Part shown: positions 12,299 through 24,289 of the stretch, piece after piece | How the letters are laid out: each line of letters opens with the position of its first letter | How positions within the stretch are numbered: position 1 is the stretch's first letter | NCBI RefSeq assembly: GCF_024713975.1 | Contig: NC_091097.1 | Coordinates: 5,458,861 to 5,522,860, forward strand | Direction of reading: 5' to 3' | DNA length: 64,000 bases | Source: Paralichthys olivaceus | Taxonomy: Eukaryota; Chordata; Actinopteri; Pleuronectiformes; Paralichthyidae | The notes under the pieces: generated by a model | The model's input: the letters and a program-made list of their open reading frames with translations, nothing else | Database searches by the model: none | What the model was told of the DNA's origin: nothing | Made by a program: the position numbers and the translations under genes

Positions 12299-15200
12299 TC
12301 AGTAACACATGTCCATGTCTTCTTCTCTTTGCTCCTTCACATCCATCTCTGGATAAAATGGTGTCTCCAGAACAGCTTTTCTTTTCACTGACGTTTCCAG
12401 GCCTTCACACAGGGAGTCGTGGATCCCCTGCCACGAATCCATCTCTGACTTCCACAGAGTAGCTCTGGACCTGATAAACAGTGAGATCTCGGTCTTGTTG
12501 CCTTTGGCCAGACTGATGCTGTCCTTAAAAATGAAGAAGATATCCATGCCGAGGAAGAGAGCGTTGACTGCAATTAAACCTGCCCTGGCTGACTTGGTGA
12601 GAGCAAGAGGCCCTTTGGCGACTGCCTGACCAATATCTGGTATGTCTGCAGCCACCCTGGGCACGTTACGTAATGACTTACCTTCCTCAACCACCACCTT
12701 ACCAACACCTGCAATCACTTCTTCACTTTTCAACAACTTAATAGAAGAGGCAGCATCAACTATTGCATCAATACCTTTTCCAATAGCACCAACTGTACCA
12801 AGACCCTTGCTAATGCCCAGAGCCACTTTAATGATACTCTCTTCTATTTTGGAGTCGGCTTGACTGGTTACTTTCTCCAGACATTCCTGGAGACTCTGCA
12901 CATCCTCCATGAAGCTCTGGAAAACCTCTCTTGCTTTCTTCTGTTGTGTAGCATTTACTCCGATCTCGGTTAAGGTGGTGACTAGGCTGTTGATGCCACT
13001 GGTGATTCCCAGACCTATCCCAGTTACTGTCAGAGCAAGAGACAACCCTGCTGTCACAGGCATTAACGCCAAGCCAACAATGGAGAGCACACCCCCAGTT
13101 GCCCCCACCGAGCTGCCTGCCACGCTGGAGATCTTTGCCCCCTTATGCATCCTGTCGAGCTGAGTTGCATTCTTCTCCAGCTTGTTGAGAAACTCCAGCA
13201 TCCTGGGCTGTCGCTTGCTGAAGTCAGTGATGAAGTCAGAGCATGATTCTTCTTGAAACAAGAACACCATCCTGAAGTGCTTGTTCATCCTGATGAAGAC
13301 AAAAGAGGAAATTAAGCGTAAGAATAAATAAAAATCTTTTTAGATGCTACCTTAAAGACCCCACAAACTAAACATTGTCCCATTTAAAATTACGCTGTCC
13401 TTGTGCTAAATGTTTTTGCTGATCTCTCTTTTCTCCTGGAATTTCCTCTGAAATCTTTAACTTCCAGTGACTATAAATTCTTCCTGTCATCACTCAGCAT
13501 GCAGGAAACTACGCTGTCTGATTTAACAGTTGAATCCACAGGTGTGGGCAAAGAGGGTGGAGAGAATAATAATAGTAATAAAAAGCTTTGTTCCTTTAGC
13601 AATACAAGGTGCTTCACAAACTGCAAACAGAAGTATGCAAATCGTATAAAAAGCAAGATCAGACTTAGCAGTGCAGTTAAACAAAAAAAGATAAAAGAAA
13701 AACAACAAAACAATAAAAGAAAAAAGTATAGGACATAAATGAAATAAATATATTATCTCCTTTTTAAATGGATCTGACATAAAGTTTGTGCCAAACCATA
13801 ACTTAAACCATAAAAACATGTGCCCTTTGTTTTAAGCCTGGTTCGTGGGATTTTAAAAGCTTTTGATTCTCTGATCAAGAGTTAAATGATAAATAACATG
13901 ACCAACACACAGGCTTAACAAAATAGGGCCAAGGACAGAGCCTTGTGGGACCCCACATCACATAAATGCAAAAGACAAACTGAATGAAAAAGATAAGTTT
14001 AGAAGAGTTGTATGATCCACTGTAACAAAGGTTGCACTCGAGTCCAGTAAGTAGTGTGAAAGTAGCTTAAACAACACTTACCTGATCTCATCCAGCTGAT
14101 TGATGTGATCAAGCATCCTCTGCATGTCGTCTCCAGGCAGATCCTCATCAAAGTTCACCACAGTTTCCGTCGTGATTTCTGAGGGAAAGTCACTGAGGGA
14201 GCTGAGAAAGACAGTTACACTTACTTCCTGCACTAAATGTTTCCCACTGTGGAATGTGTCACATTGTTCATGAAACATCTGTTCACCTTTTTGATAACAT
14301 CTCGCAGATTTTCTCTGTGGTCTGTATGTACTTGTCCAACACTTACCTGATCTCATCCAGCTGATTGATGTGATCAAGCATCCTCTGCATGTCGTCTCCA
14401 GGCAGATCCTCATCAAAGTTCACCACAGTTTCCGTCGTGATTTCTGAGGGAAAGTCACTGAGGGAGCTGAGAAAGACAGTTACACTTACTTCCTGCACTA
14501 AATGTTTCCCACTGTGGAATGTGTCACATTGTTCATGAAACATCTGTTCACCTTTTTGATAACATCTCGCAGATTTTCTCTGTGGTCTGTATGTACTTGT
14601 CCAACACTTACCTGATCTCATCCAGCTGATTGATGTGATCAAGCATCCTCTGCATGTCGTCTCCAGGCAGATCCTCATCAAAGTTCACCACAGTTTCCGT
14701 CGTGATTTCTGAGGGAAAGTCACTGAGGGAGCTGAGAAAGACAGTTACACTTACTTCCTGCACTAAATGTTTCCCACTGTGGAATGTGTCACATTGTTCA
14801 TGAAACATCTGTTCACCTTTTTGATAACATCTCGCAGATTTTCTCTGTGGTCTGTATGTACTTGTCCAACACTTACCTGATCTCATCCAGCTGATTGATG
14901 TGATCAAGCATCCTCTGCATGTCGTCTCCAGGCAGATCCTCATCAAAGTTCACCACAGTTTCCGTCGTGATTTCTGAGGGAAAGTCACTGAGGGAGCTGA
15001 GAAAGACAGTTACACTTACTTCCTGCACTAAATGTTTCCCACTGTGGAATGTGTCACATTGTTCATGAAACATCTGTTCACCTTTTTGATAACATCTCGC
15101 AGATTTTCTCTGTGGTCTGTATGTACTTGTCCAACACTTACCTGATCTCATCCAGCTGATTGATGTGATCAAGCATCCTCTGCATGTCGTCTCCAGGCAG

Positions 15201-17289
15201 ATCCTCATCAAAGTTCACCACAGTTTCCGTCGTGATTTCTGAGGGAAAGTCACTGAAGGAGCTGAGAAAGACAGTTACACTTACTTCCTGCACTAAATGT
15301 TTCCCACTGTGGAATGTGTCACGTTGTTCATGAAACGTCCGTTTACCTTTTTGATAACATCTCGCAGATTTTCTCTGTGGTCTGTATGTACTTGTCCAAC
15401 TCATACGACAGCACTTCCACATTTGGAAGTATGGGCTGGAAGAAGACTTGTGCATCTCTTTTGAACTCGAGGAGTCGAGGGCAGATTACCCGCGCTGCAG
15501 TAATGACAACCTGAACATAATCGAAGGTGATCCCTTTGGGCAGACTTAGCGCCTGGTTCTCCGTAAACACATGGAGCGAAGTGACCGCCAGCTTCTCCAC
15601 TGCAACCAGGAAGCAGTCGAGCTTCTCCAGGCCAACCAAAGTGTCCTTGAGCACAGCATCCAGCTCCTTCTGCAGCTCTGCACGCCTGCTGTCTGCGGTC
15701 ACTTTGGTCACCTTGCTTTTCAAATATTCCCAAAAGGCCTTACCTTTATTCCCTGACTGGGAAACATGCTTGATTTTTAGGTTGACGCGGTCAGCCCTCT
15801 CTTTGATATCTATCATCATGTTTAATTCTGTCTTCCTACCGAGCCCCCATTTAGAGACGTCCTCACAGAATTGTCTTACAGTGTTGATGTGGGTGAGAGT
15901 GTCTGTGACGTAGCGGCACAAAACCTGCTGTAGCTCCATTCTGTAATAAGACATAAAGAATCAGTAACTTTGGACATTTCATTTAACTCCCTGAGCAGAA
16001 AATGTCACTGAAAGACTGAGTCTTTGTAGTCATTTACTTTTTTGTTTGGTTTCTTTCTTTTTGTGGTGACTTTTGTCTCTTTGTGTTTGTGGTCATTTTG
16101 TGTCTGTGGTTTTGTAATCATTTTATGTTTCTTTGTGGTTGTTATGTTGTCACTTTATTCTCTTGGTGATTGTTTTGTTTCACTTCTTCTTTGTTCGGTT
16201 TATTGGTAAGTGGCAAATTGCATTACTGGCATCTTTGTGGTTGTTTTTTCTTTTTGTTGTTTTGTTTTGTTTCTGTTTGTGGTCATTCTGTCTCTTTTTG
16301 CTATTTGGTATTCTGTGTCTTTACAGTTAATTGTTTTGTCACATTTTTGGTTGTTTAGTCTCTCTGTCATTGTTTTGTGTCGTTTTGTAGTTTTTAGCCT
16401 CTCAGTGTGTCAGGAATTGGGGAAAAGCAGGTTCCAAAGCAGGAGCCAGTAAAATAACTCAAAATGTCCCTTTAGCCAGTAAAATAGCACAAAATGTCCC
16501 TGGCTGAAAGCAGAAGTTGACAAGTGAAAGACGACAAACTGACAAAGACAAAGAGACTTATTTACACAAGGGAGGCAGGGATGATTGAACAAAGGTGAAA
16601 CGCATGAGGATCAGATGCAGACGGTCACAGAGGGCGCCAACAGGGCAGAGGCAGGAAATAAAACACAACACATAAGGAGCAAAATTTCCAAATAAAACAG
16701 GAAATGCAGAACTCAGAATCAACACAAATCTAAACAAACAAAGAAAAACACCACAAGGAAAAGTGTTCAACAAAATCCAAAAATTCTAGCTAAAGACTCA
16801 GAGTCATGAGTGCATGGTTGTTTTGTTTCTCTTTCCATTTTGTGTTTGACTGTGTCAGGTCGTGTCTTGGCCTTTGTTCAAAGAAACTGTTGACATGTCT
16901 AGGTCAAGGAGCTCAATGTCAGCAGGTGTGTCAACATGTGACTTCATTCACTACACTTTACCTCAAATGGAAAAAGAGTTATCTGTTTTGATTTTAAAGA
17001 TCTCAAATATGAATATTTGTTTTAAAAAAACACAAAAACTTCAAAATTTGACTCAAAAACAGCACTTGAATAAATGTACTTATAGGCTACATTTCACTTG
17101 TGGATTTCTACATTTATTTGATACAAAAAAGAAAAAAAACTCAGCATCAGTCCTTATAGTACACACAAGTATGTGTGTACTATAAGGATTAAAAACACTC
17201 AACTCCCAAATGTATCCAGAAAAGTTACTTGAAATATTGTCTCTCTCTCTTTTCTGCACTAAAGTCAAACTTTACCTTGCAGCAGACAT
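12299..17289 (-). CDS. apol: Apolipoprotein L-like protein, APOL copy 2 with five exon 3 copies
   Basis: Exon 1 is 17276-17289, exon 2 is 15347-15940 (594 nt), and exon 4 is 12299-13289. Between exons 2 and 4 there are five exon 3 copies at 14082-14201, 14347-14466, 14612-14731, 14877-14996 and 15142-15261. Each exon 3 is 120 nt, phase 2 at both ends, with an intact acceptor and a GTAAGT donor, so one to five can be spliced in frame: 572 residues with one, 732 with five. The APOL core in exon 4 differs from copy 3 by one residue (AASSIK against ASSSIK), and the exon 2 protein is identical to copy 3, so these two genes separated recently. The ISRE-like site upstream of exon 1 has two substitutions here. 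If expressed with all five exons, the acidic linker between the N-terminal region and the core would be about 200 residues. Confidence 0.82.
14076..15261 (-). repeat. Tandem 265-bp units carrying APOL exon 3
   Basis: Four identical-looking 265-bp units start at 14076, 14341, 14606 and 14871, and a fifth, slightly different exon 3 follows at 15142-15261. Each unit contains exon 3, the intron before it and the last part of exon 2 with its donor. At the unit junctions CTTGTCCAAC from exon 2 is joined to ACTTACCTG from intron 3. Both native sites end in CAAC, so the duplication probably began at a 4-bp microhomology. The fifth copy differs by one base in the acceptor region (CTCCTTCAG against CTCCCTCAG). 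Confidence 0.92.
17151..17188. repeat. Perfect hairpin in APOL intron 1, copy 2
   Basis: TCCTTATAGTACACACA and its exact reverse complement flank a 4-nt loop (AGTA), giving a 17-bp perfect stem. Copies 0 and 1 have only the left arm followed directly by AGGATAAAAA. All later units carry the hairpin, some with one mismatch (for example near 27330-27360 and 28786-28821). Confidence 0.8.
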
Positions 17290-17431
17290 TTCCCCCTCTG
17301 GCTTCACTTCTTTACTGGGACTTCGTCGCTTCACTAGTTGCTCTGATACAATGAAAACCTGCTGCTTGTTTCTGGACAGCACGTGAGAAGAACTAAATCC
17401 CCAATAGCTGAGATACTCTGCGGTTGTTTGG

Positions 17432-17441
17432 TTTTGTTCTC
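17432..17441 (-). promoter_or_regulatory. Degraded ISRE-like site, APOL copy 2
   Basis: The minus strand reads GAGAACAAAA where the other copies have GAAAACGAAA. Both GAAA half-sites are hit by one substitution each, so interferon-factor binding is expected to be weak or lost. Flanking sequence is otherwise conserved. Confidence 0.5.
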
Positions 17442-19222
17442 CTTTCTCCACATCAGCAGGATGGGCCACACCCATTCCTACATTTAACTCATTCAATCCT
17501 GAAACTCAATTTGGTTGCGAAAAATGAATGAATAAATAACTAAATAAATAAATAAGTAGGGTGAATTCAGGTCATTTGGGACTGTGGGACACCTAATCTC
17601 CAGTTTGTTTATTTCATGTTTAGAAAATCAGGACTTTTAGTGTAGTCAGTCATTATCAACCTAGAATTGCTCGACAAGGTCAATGACACAAAACACTGAA
17701 AATTCACTCATTATTTATTCACCACTATGCCGATGGAGGGGTGGGCGAAGTGTTTGAGTCCACCTGAAACAGCTAAGCTTGCAGACGTTAGTATTTCTGA
17801 CGGTGCCTGAATGCACCTGGTCGGGAAAAAAGTAGGACATTTATTTGTCAATATGAATTAATGTAATTTCAATAAATAATATATAGTCATTTAGTCATTT
17901 ATTCATATTTTTTTTAAAATTGGTAATATTGAGCTTGACATGCATAAAGTAAGGTGATCTAGGTTGGGTTTTTTTTTAAAAAAAGCCTAACTTGGTGTCC
18001 CAGATGATCACATTTTTTGGCACAAAGAACAATAACAGCGATTCCATGTCTCCTCTTAGAATGATATCTCCATTCCTTCTTCTGGCGTGGTTAGAAAACA
18101 TCTTAAGGATTGCAGAAAGGTATAATATGTTGATCTAATGTGTAAAACAGATATCAGAATTGGTCTTAGAAGTCAAAATGGCAAAAATTATACCACATTA
18201 CCTAAATTCACCCTAAAAAAAAAAGACGGTGCATCTCAGGGGGTTTCTCCTCTAACTAAATGGAAGCGGTAGTTGAAAATGAAAGTAATTTATTGACAGA
18301 GTTCCAAATGAGGTTTCAAACAAATGAAATGAAGCAAACAACAGAAAGGAGAACCTATGAGAGTTGTTCCAACAAACAAATGAATATAACCTAGAGCTAA
18401 TGATGCGAACTAAAAAAAAACAAACAACAGATGCAAAAATAAACTCTAATAAACTCTAAACCTGTTAACAAAACACAAAGTGAGCAACAGCCCAGAACCT
18501 AGTGAGGCTATACAAAAACACACTAAGTTTAACAATCAAACACTTCATTTCTATCACAGGCCTGGCTAACATCTAATGCCTGTTGTAACAAGAACTTGTC
18601 AATAATTACATCTGACAAAAAGCTCTATGGCACACTGCTAATCAACCATCACTAGTGAAGCTTTAGCTGGAGGTTATATAGGGCAGATGCTCTCCGGTGA
18701 TTGGCATGGCGGCCTGGGGATCCGCCACTTTGGAGGAGGGAGAGGAAATACCTCTTTATATACAGTCTATGGGAAATACCAGCAGGTGCTGCTGAGTGAA
18801 GGCAGGTCACGCCTCCACCTGTTGGACCCAATCCTGCACCCAGGACCGCACAGCCTACTTAACATAAATACACACAAATATGACATATCCCAAGGAGATA
18901 GCCTGGCAGCTGTAACATACAGTCTAAATGAATTATTCAAATTGGATCACAGGACTTCAAATCTGAACCTGAGAACTGACAATGTAAATCACAGCTCTTA
19001 GGGGATAAAATCATTGATCTGTTGATTTTTCAAAAACCAAGACTCTTTAATCTTACAGGGGCATGTTTAAATTAAATCACAACCTAAAAATCAAAAGTGG
19101 AATTGTGGAATCTGAGAATTTTGATGATCCTAATACAAAGATACAGGAGAGCAGCTAAAGGATACATTTTGTTGATTTTGCACTTTACATTAATATATAA
19201 TTTGTTCTGAGTATGACTGTGT
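17442..19222. other. Shortened intergenic spacer between APOL copies 2 and 3
   Basis: Equivalent to the other spacers but about 1.35 kb shorter. The sequence jumps at about 17,826 from the left part of the outer MITE to AT-rich sequence that lies about 1.35 kb further along in copy 1. The two sides share GAAA at the junction, suggesting a microhomology-mediated deletion that removed the inner MITE and the right end of the outer one. Confidence 0.65.
19046..19051 (-). terminator. Candidate poly(A) signal, APOL copy 3
   Basis: ATTAAA in the equivalent position to copies 1 and 2, about 170 nt past the stop codon. Confidence 0.35.
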
Positions 19223-22200
19223 TCAGTAACACATGTCCATGTCTTCTTCTCTTTGCTCCTTCACATCCATCTCTGGATAAAATGGTGTCTCCAGAACAGC
19301 TTTTCTTTTCACTGACGTTTCCAGGCCTTCACACAGGGAGTCGTGGATCCCCTGCCACGAATCCATCTCTGACTTCCACAGAGTAGCTCTGGACCTGATA
19401 AACAGTGAGATCTCGGTCTTGTTGCCTTTGGCCAGACTGATGCTGTCCTTAAAAATGAAGAAGATATCCATGCCGAGGAAGAGAGCGTTGACTGCAATTA
19501 AACCTGCCCTGGCTGACTTGGTGAGAGCAAGAGGCCCTTTGGCGACTGCCTGACCAATATCTGGTATGTCTGCAGCCACCCTGGGCACGTTACGTAATGA
19601 CTTACCTTCCTCAACCACCACCTTACCAACACCTGCAATCACTTCTTCACTTTTCAACAACTTAATAGAAGAGGAAGCATCAACTATTGCATCAATACCT
19701 TTTCCAATAGCACCAACTGTACCAAGACCCTTGCTAATGCCCAGAGCCACTTTAATGATACTCTCTTCTATTTTGGAGTCGGCTTGACTGGTTACTTTCT
19801 CCAGACATTCCTGGAGACTCTGCACATCCTCCATGAAGCTCTGGAAAACCTCTCTTGCTTTCTTCTGTTGTGTAGCATTTACTCCGATCTCGGTTAAGGT
19901 GGTGACTAGGCTGTTGATGCCACTGGTGATTCCCAGACCTATCCCAGTTACTGTCAGAGCAAGAGACAACCCTGCTGTCACAGGCATTAACGCCAAGCCA
20001 ACAATGGAGAGCACACCCCCAGTTGCCCCCACAGAGCTGCCTGCCACGCTGGAGATCTTTGCCCCCTTATGCATCCTGTCGAGCTGAGTTGCATTCTTCT
20101 CCAGCTTGTTGAGAAACTCCAGCATCCTGGGCTGTCGCTTGCTGAAGTCAGTGATGAAGTCAGAGCATGATTCTTCTTGAAACAAGAACACCATCCTGAA
20201 GTGCTTGTTCATCCTGATGAAGACAAAAGAGGAAATTAAGCGTAAGAATAAATAAAAATCTTTTTAGATGCTACCTTAAAGACCCCACAAACTAAACATT
20301 GTCCCATTTTAAATTACCCTGTCCTTGTGCTAAATGTTTTTGCTGATCTCTCTTTTCTCCTGGAATTTCCTCTGAAATCTTTAACTTCCAGTGACTATAA
20401 ATTCTTCCTGTCATCACTCAGCATGCAGGAAACTACGCTGTCTGATTTAACAGCTGAATCCACAGGTGTGGGCAAAGAGGGTGGAGAGAATAATAATAGT
20501 AATAAAAAGCTTTGTTCCTTTAGCAATACAAGGTGCTTCACAAACTGCAAACAGAAGTATGAAAATCGTATAAAAAGCAAGATCAGACTTAGCAGTGCAG
20601 TTAAACAAATAAAGATAAAAGAAAAACAACAAAACAATAAAAGAAAAATGTATAGGACATAAATGAAATAAATATATTATCTCCTTTTTAAATGGATCTG
20701 ACATAAAGTTTGTGCCAAACCATAACTTAAACCATAAAAACATGTGCCCTTTGTTTTAAGCCTGGTTCGTGGGATTTTAAAAGCTTTTGATTCTCTGATC
20801 AAGAGTTAAATGATAAATAACATGACCAACACACAGGCTTAACAAAATAGGGCCAAGGACAGAGCCTTGTGGGACCCCACATCACATAAATGCAAAAGAC
20901 AAACTGAATGAAAAAGATAAGTTTAGAAGAGTTGTATGATCCACTGTAACAAAGGTTGCACTCGAGTCCAGTAAGTAGTGTGAAAGTAGCTTAAACAACA
21001 CTTACCTGATCTCATCCAGCTGATTGATGTGATCAAGCATCCTCTGCATGTCATCTCCAGGCAGATCCTCATCAAAGTTCACCACAGTTTCCGTCGTGAT
21101 TTCTGAGGGAAAGTCACTGAGGGAGCTGAGAAAGACAGTTACACTTACTTCCTGCACTAAATGTTTCCCACTGTGGAATGTGTCACGTTGTTCATGAAAC
21201 GTCTGTTCACCTTTTTGATAACATCTCGCAGATTTTCTCTGTGGTCTGTATGTACTTGTCCAACTCATACGACAGCACTTCCACATTTGGAAGTATGGGC
21301 TGGAAGAAGACTTGTGCATCTCTTTTGAACTCGAGGAGTCGAGGGCAGATTACCCGCGCTGCAGTAATGACAACCTGAACATAATCGAAGGTGATCCCTT
21401 TGGGCAGACTTAGCGCCTGGTTCTCCGTAAACACATGGAGCGAAGTGACCGCCAGCTTCTCCACTGCAACCAGGAAGCAGTCGAGCTTCTCCAGGCCAAC
21501 CAAAGTGTCCTTGAGCACAGCATCCAGCTCCTTCTGCAGCTCTGCACGCCTGCTGTCTGCGGTCACTTTGGTCACCTTGCTTTTCAAATATTCCCAAAAG
21601 GCCTTACCTTTATTCCCTGACTGGGAAACATGCTTGATTTTTAGGTTGACGCGGTCAGCCCTCTCTTTGATATCTATCATCATGTTTAATTCTGTCTTCC
21701 TACCGAGCCCCCATTTAGAGACGTCCTCACAGAATTGTCTTACAGTGTTGATGTGGGTGAGAGTGTCTGTGACGTAGCGGCACAAAACCTGCTGTAGCTC
21801 CATTCTGTAATAAGACATAAAGAATCAATAACTTTGGACATTTCATTTAACTCCCTGAGCAGAAAATGTCACTGAAAGACTGAGTCTTTGTAGTCATTTA
21901 CTTTTTTGTTTGGTTTCTTTCTTTTTGTGGTGACTTTTGTCTCTTTGTGTTGGTTTTGTGGTCATTTTGTGTCTGTGGTTTTGTAATCATTTTATGTTTC
22001 TTTGTGGTTGTTATGTTGTCACTTTATTCTCTTGGTGATTGTTTTGTTTCACTTCTTCTTTGTTCGGTTTATTGGTAAGTGGCAAATTGCATTACTGGCA
22101 TCTTTGTGGTTGTTTTTTCTTTTTGTTGTTTTGTTTTGTTTCTGTTTGTGGTCATTCTGTCTCTTTTTGCTATTTGGTATTCTGTGTCTTTACAGTTAAT

Positions 22201-23156
22201 TGTTTTGTCACATTTTTGGTTGTTTAGTCTCTGTGTCATTGTTTTGTGTCGTTTTGTAGTTTTTAGCCTCTCAGTGTGTCAGGAATTGGGGAAAAGCAGG
22301 TTCCAAAGCAGGAGCCAGTAAAATAACTCAAAATGTCCCTTTAGCCAGTAAAATAGCACAAAATGTCCCTGGCTGAAAGCAGAAGTTGACAAGTGAAAGA
22401 CGACAAACTGATAAAGACAAAGAGACTTATTTACACAAGAGAGGCAGGGATGATTGAACAAAGGTGAAACGCATGAGGATCAGATGCAGACGGTCACAGA
22501 GGGCGCCAACAGGGCAGAGGCAGGAAATAAAACATAACACATAAGGAGCAAAATTTCCAAATAAAACAGGAAATGCAGAACTCAGAATCAACACAAATCT
22601 AGACAAACAAAGAAAAACACCACAAGGAAAAGTGTTCAACAAAATCCAAAAATTCTAGCTAAAGACTCAGAGTCATGAGTGCATGGTTGTATTGTTTATC
22701 TTTCCATTTTGTGTTTGACTGTGTCAGGTCGTGTCTTGGCCTTTGTTCAAAGAAACTGTTGACATGTCTAGGTCAAGGAGCTCAATGTCAGCAGGTGTGT
22801 CAACATGTGACTTCATTCACTACACTTTACCTCAAATGGAAAAAGAGTTATCTGTTTTGATTTTAAAGATCTCAAATATGAATATTTGTTTTAAAAAAAC
22901 AGAAAAACTTCAAAATTTGACTCAAAAACAGCACTTGAATAAATGTACTTAGGCTACATTTCACTTGTGGATTTCTACATTTATTTAATACAAAAAAGAA
23001 AAACAAACTCAGCATCAGTCCTTATAGTACACACAAGTATGTGTGTACTATAAGGATTAAAAACACTCAACTCCCAAATGTATCCAGAAAAAGTTACTTG
23101 AAATATTGTCTCTCTCTCTTCTGCATTAAAGTCAAACTTTACCTTGCAGCAGACAT
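19223..23156 (-). CDS. apol: Apolipoprotein L-like protein, APOL copy 3
   Basis: Exon 1 is 23143-23156, exon 2 is 21211-21804, exon 3 is 21006-21125 and exon 4 is 19223-20213, giving 572 codons plus stop with phase-2 junctions throughout. The exon 2 donor is GTGAAC, as in the repeated units of copy 2, where copy 1 has GTAAAC. Exon 4 carries the APOL hydrophobic hairpin, a KGLGTVGAIGKGIDAI-type amphipathic centre and the C-terminal hydrophobic segment. This is the last complete gene of the array. Its exon 1 lies in the first of the fused exon 1/exon 2 modules, and all the amplified promoter modules (to 46,428) lie upstream in the same orientation. It could therefore be transcribed from several promoters. 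That regulatory role is inference. Confidence 0.84.
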
Positions 23157-23483
23157 TTCCCCTTCTGGCTTCACTTCTTTACTGGGACTTCGTCGCTTCA
23201 CTAGTTGCTCTGATACAATGAAAACCTGCTGCTTGTTTCTGGACAGCACGTGAGAAGAACTAAATCCCCAATAGCTGAGATACTCTGCGGTTGTTTGGTT
23301 TCGTTTTCCTTTCTGGATGTTTGGGTCGACGCGGTCAGCCCTCTCTTTGATATCTATCATCATGTTTAATTCTGTCTCCCTACCAAGCCCCATTTAGAGA
23401 CATCCTCACAGAATTGTCTTACAGTGTTGATGTAGGTGAGAGTGTCTGTGACGTAGCGGCACAAAACCTGCTGTAGCTCCATT
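23143..23483 (-). pseudogene. Composite APOL exon (exon 2 fragment fused to exon 1), frameshifted
   Basis: Reading on the minus strand, a normal exon 2 acceptor and start (MELQQVLCRY) lead into a fragment ending ADRVDPNIQ. It is joined directly to the promoter/exon 1 block and ends at the exon 1 donor. A missing C near 23,390 (four Cs where the other composites have five) breaks the frame. The same exon 1 donor serves copy 3. This is the composite closest to copy 3. Confidence 0.75.
23299..23308 (-). promoter_or_regulatory. ISRE-like site, APOL copy 3
   Basis: Intact GAAAACGAAA core. Immediately upstream (from about 23,312) the native promoter is replaced by a fragment of APOL exon 2, so only about 10 bp of native sequence remains upstream of the site. 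Confidence 0.55.
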
Positions 23484-23846
23484 CTGTAATAAGACATAAA
23501 GAATCAATAACTTTGGACATTTCATTTAACTCCCTGAGCAGAAAATGTCACTGAAAGACTGAGTCTTTGTATTCATTTACTTTTTTGTTTGGTTTCTTTC
23601 TATTTGTGGTGACTTTTGTCTCTTTGTGTTTGTGGTCATTTTGTGTCTGTGGTTTGTAATCATTTTATGTTTCTTTGTGGTTGTTATGTTGTCACTTTAT
23701 TCTCTTGGTGATTGTATTGTTTCACTTCTTCTTTGTTCGGTTTATTGGTGAGTGGCAAATTGCATTACTGGCATCTTTGTGGTTGTTTTTTCTTTTTGTT
23801 GTTTTGTTTCTGTTTGTGGTCATTCTGTCTCTTTTTGCTATTTGGT

Positions 23847-23935
23847 TGTGGGATACTCGGCCCACTCCGGGGAAGGAGGGGAGGAGAGAATGTTGTTTGT
23901 AAAGGCTTTTATTTCTGTTGCCTCCCTTGGCAACA

Positions 23936-23970
<35 letters not shown>

Positions 23971-24153
23971 GATATCTCTATATCTTTATCTTGGCGGGTC
24001 TTTAAACCCACTCACACGCACGCACACGTCCGCCGCTCTCCAGGTCTCAGGACGCCAGCCTACTACAAGAGACAGAACCAGGTTACAAGCATGCTTTTAT
24101 TGATTGCCCTGATCACCTGATTCTGCCCAGCTGTCGGATCACCGGCTGAGCCA
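23847..24153 (-). repeat. Apparent 3' LTR of the gypsy element
   Basis: About 307 bp between a purine-rich tract (ACAGGGAGGAG on the minus strand, a possible polypurine tract) and the APOL flank. The minus strand begins TGGCTCAG and ends CCCACA. It contains AATAAA signals and CA/TA microsatellites (about 23939-23970). The outer edge is certain; the inner edge is estimated, because there is no second LTR to compare. Confidence 0.4.
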
Positions 24154-24289
24154 CTCCTCCCTGTTGTCCAGCAGTAGGCGCCCTAACCCTACCCCACCGC
24201 CATATACCCCCACCGCCCGACTCAGGCCGGGATCCCGCCGGCCGCAAGCCCAGCCCCCCCCTCCGCCGAGCGGGGGGGGGAAGTCGGCC

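Noticed and set aside
14076..15261. CRISPR-like or viral tandem array
   Set aside because: The units are 265 bp, contain a vertebrate exon and have no spacer structure.
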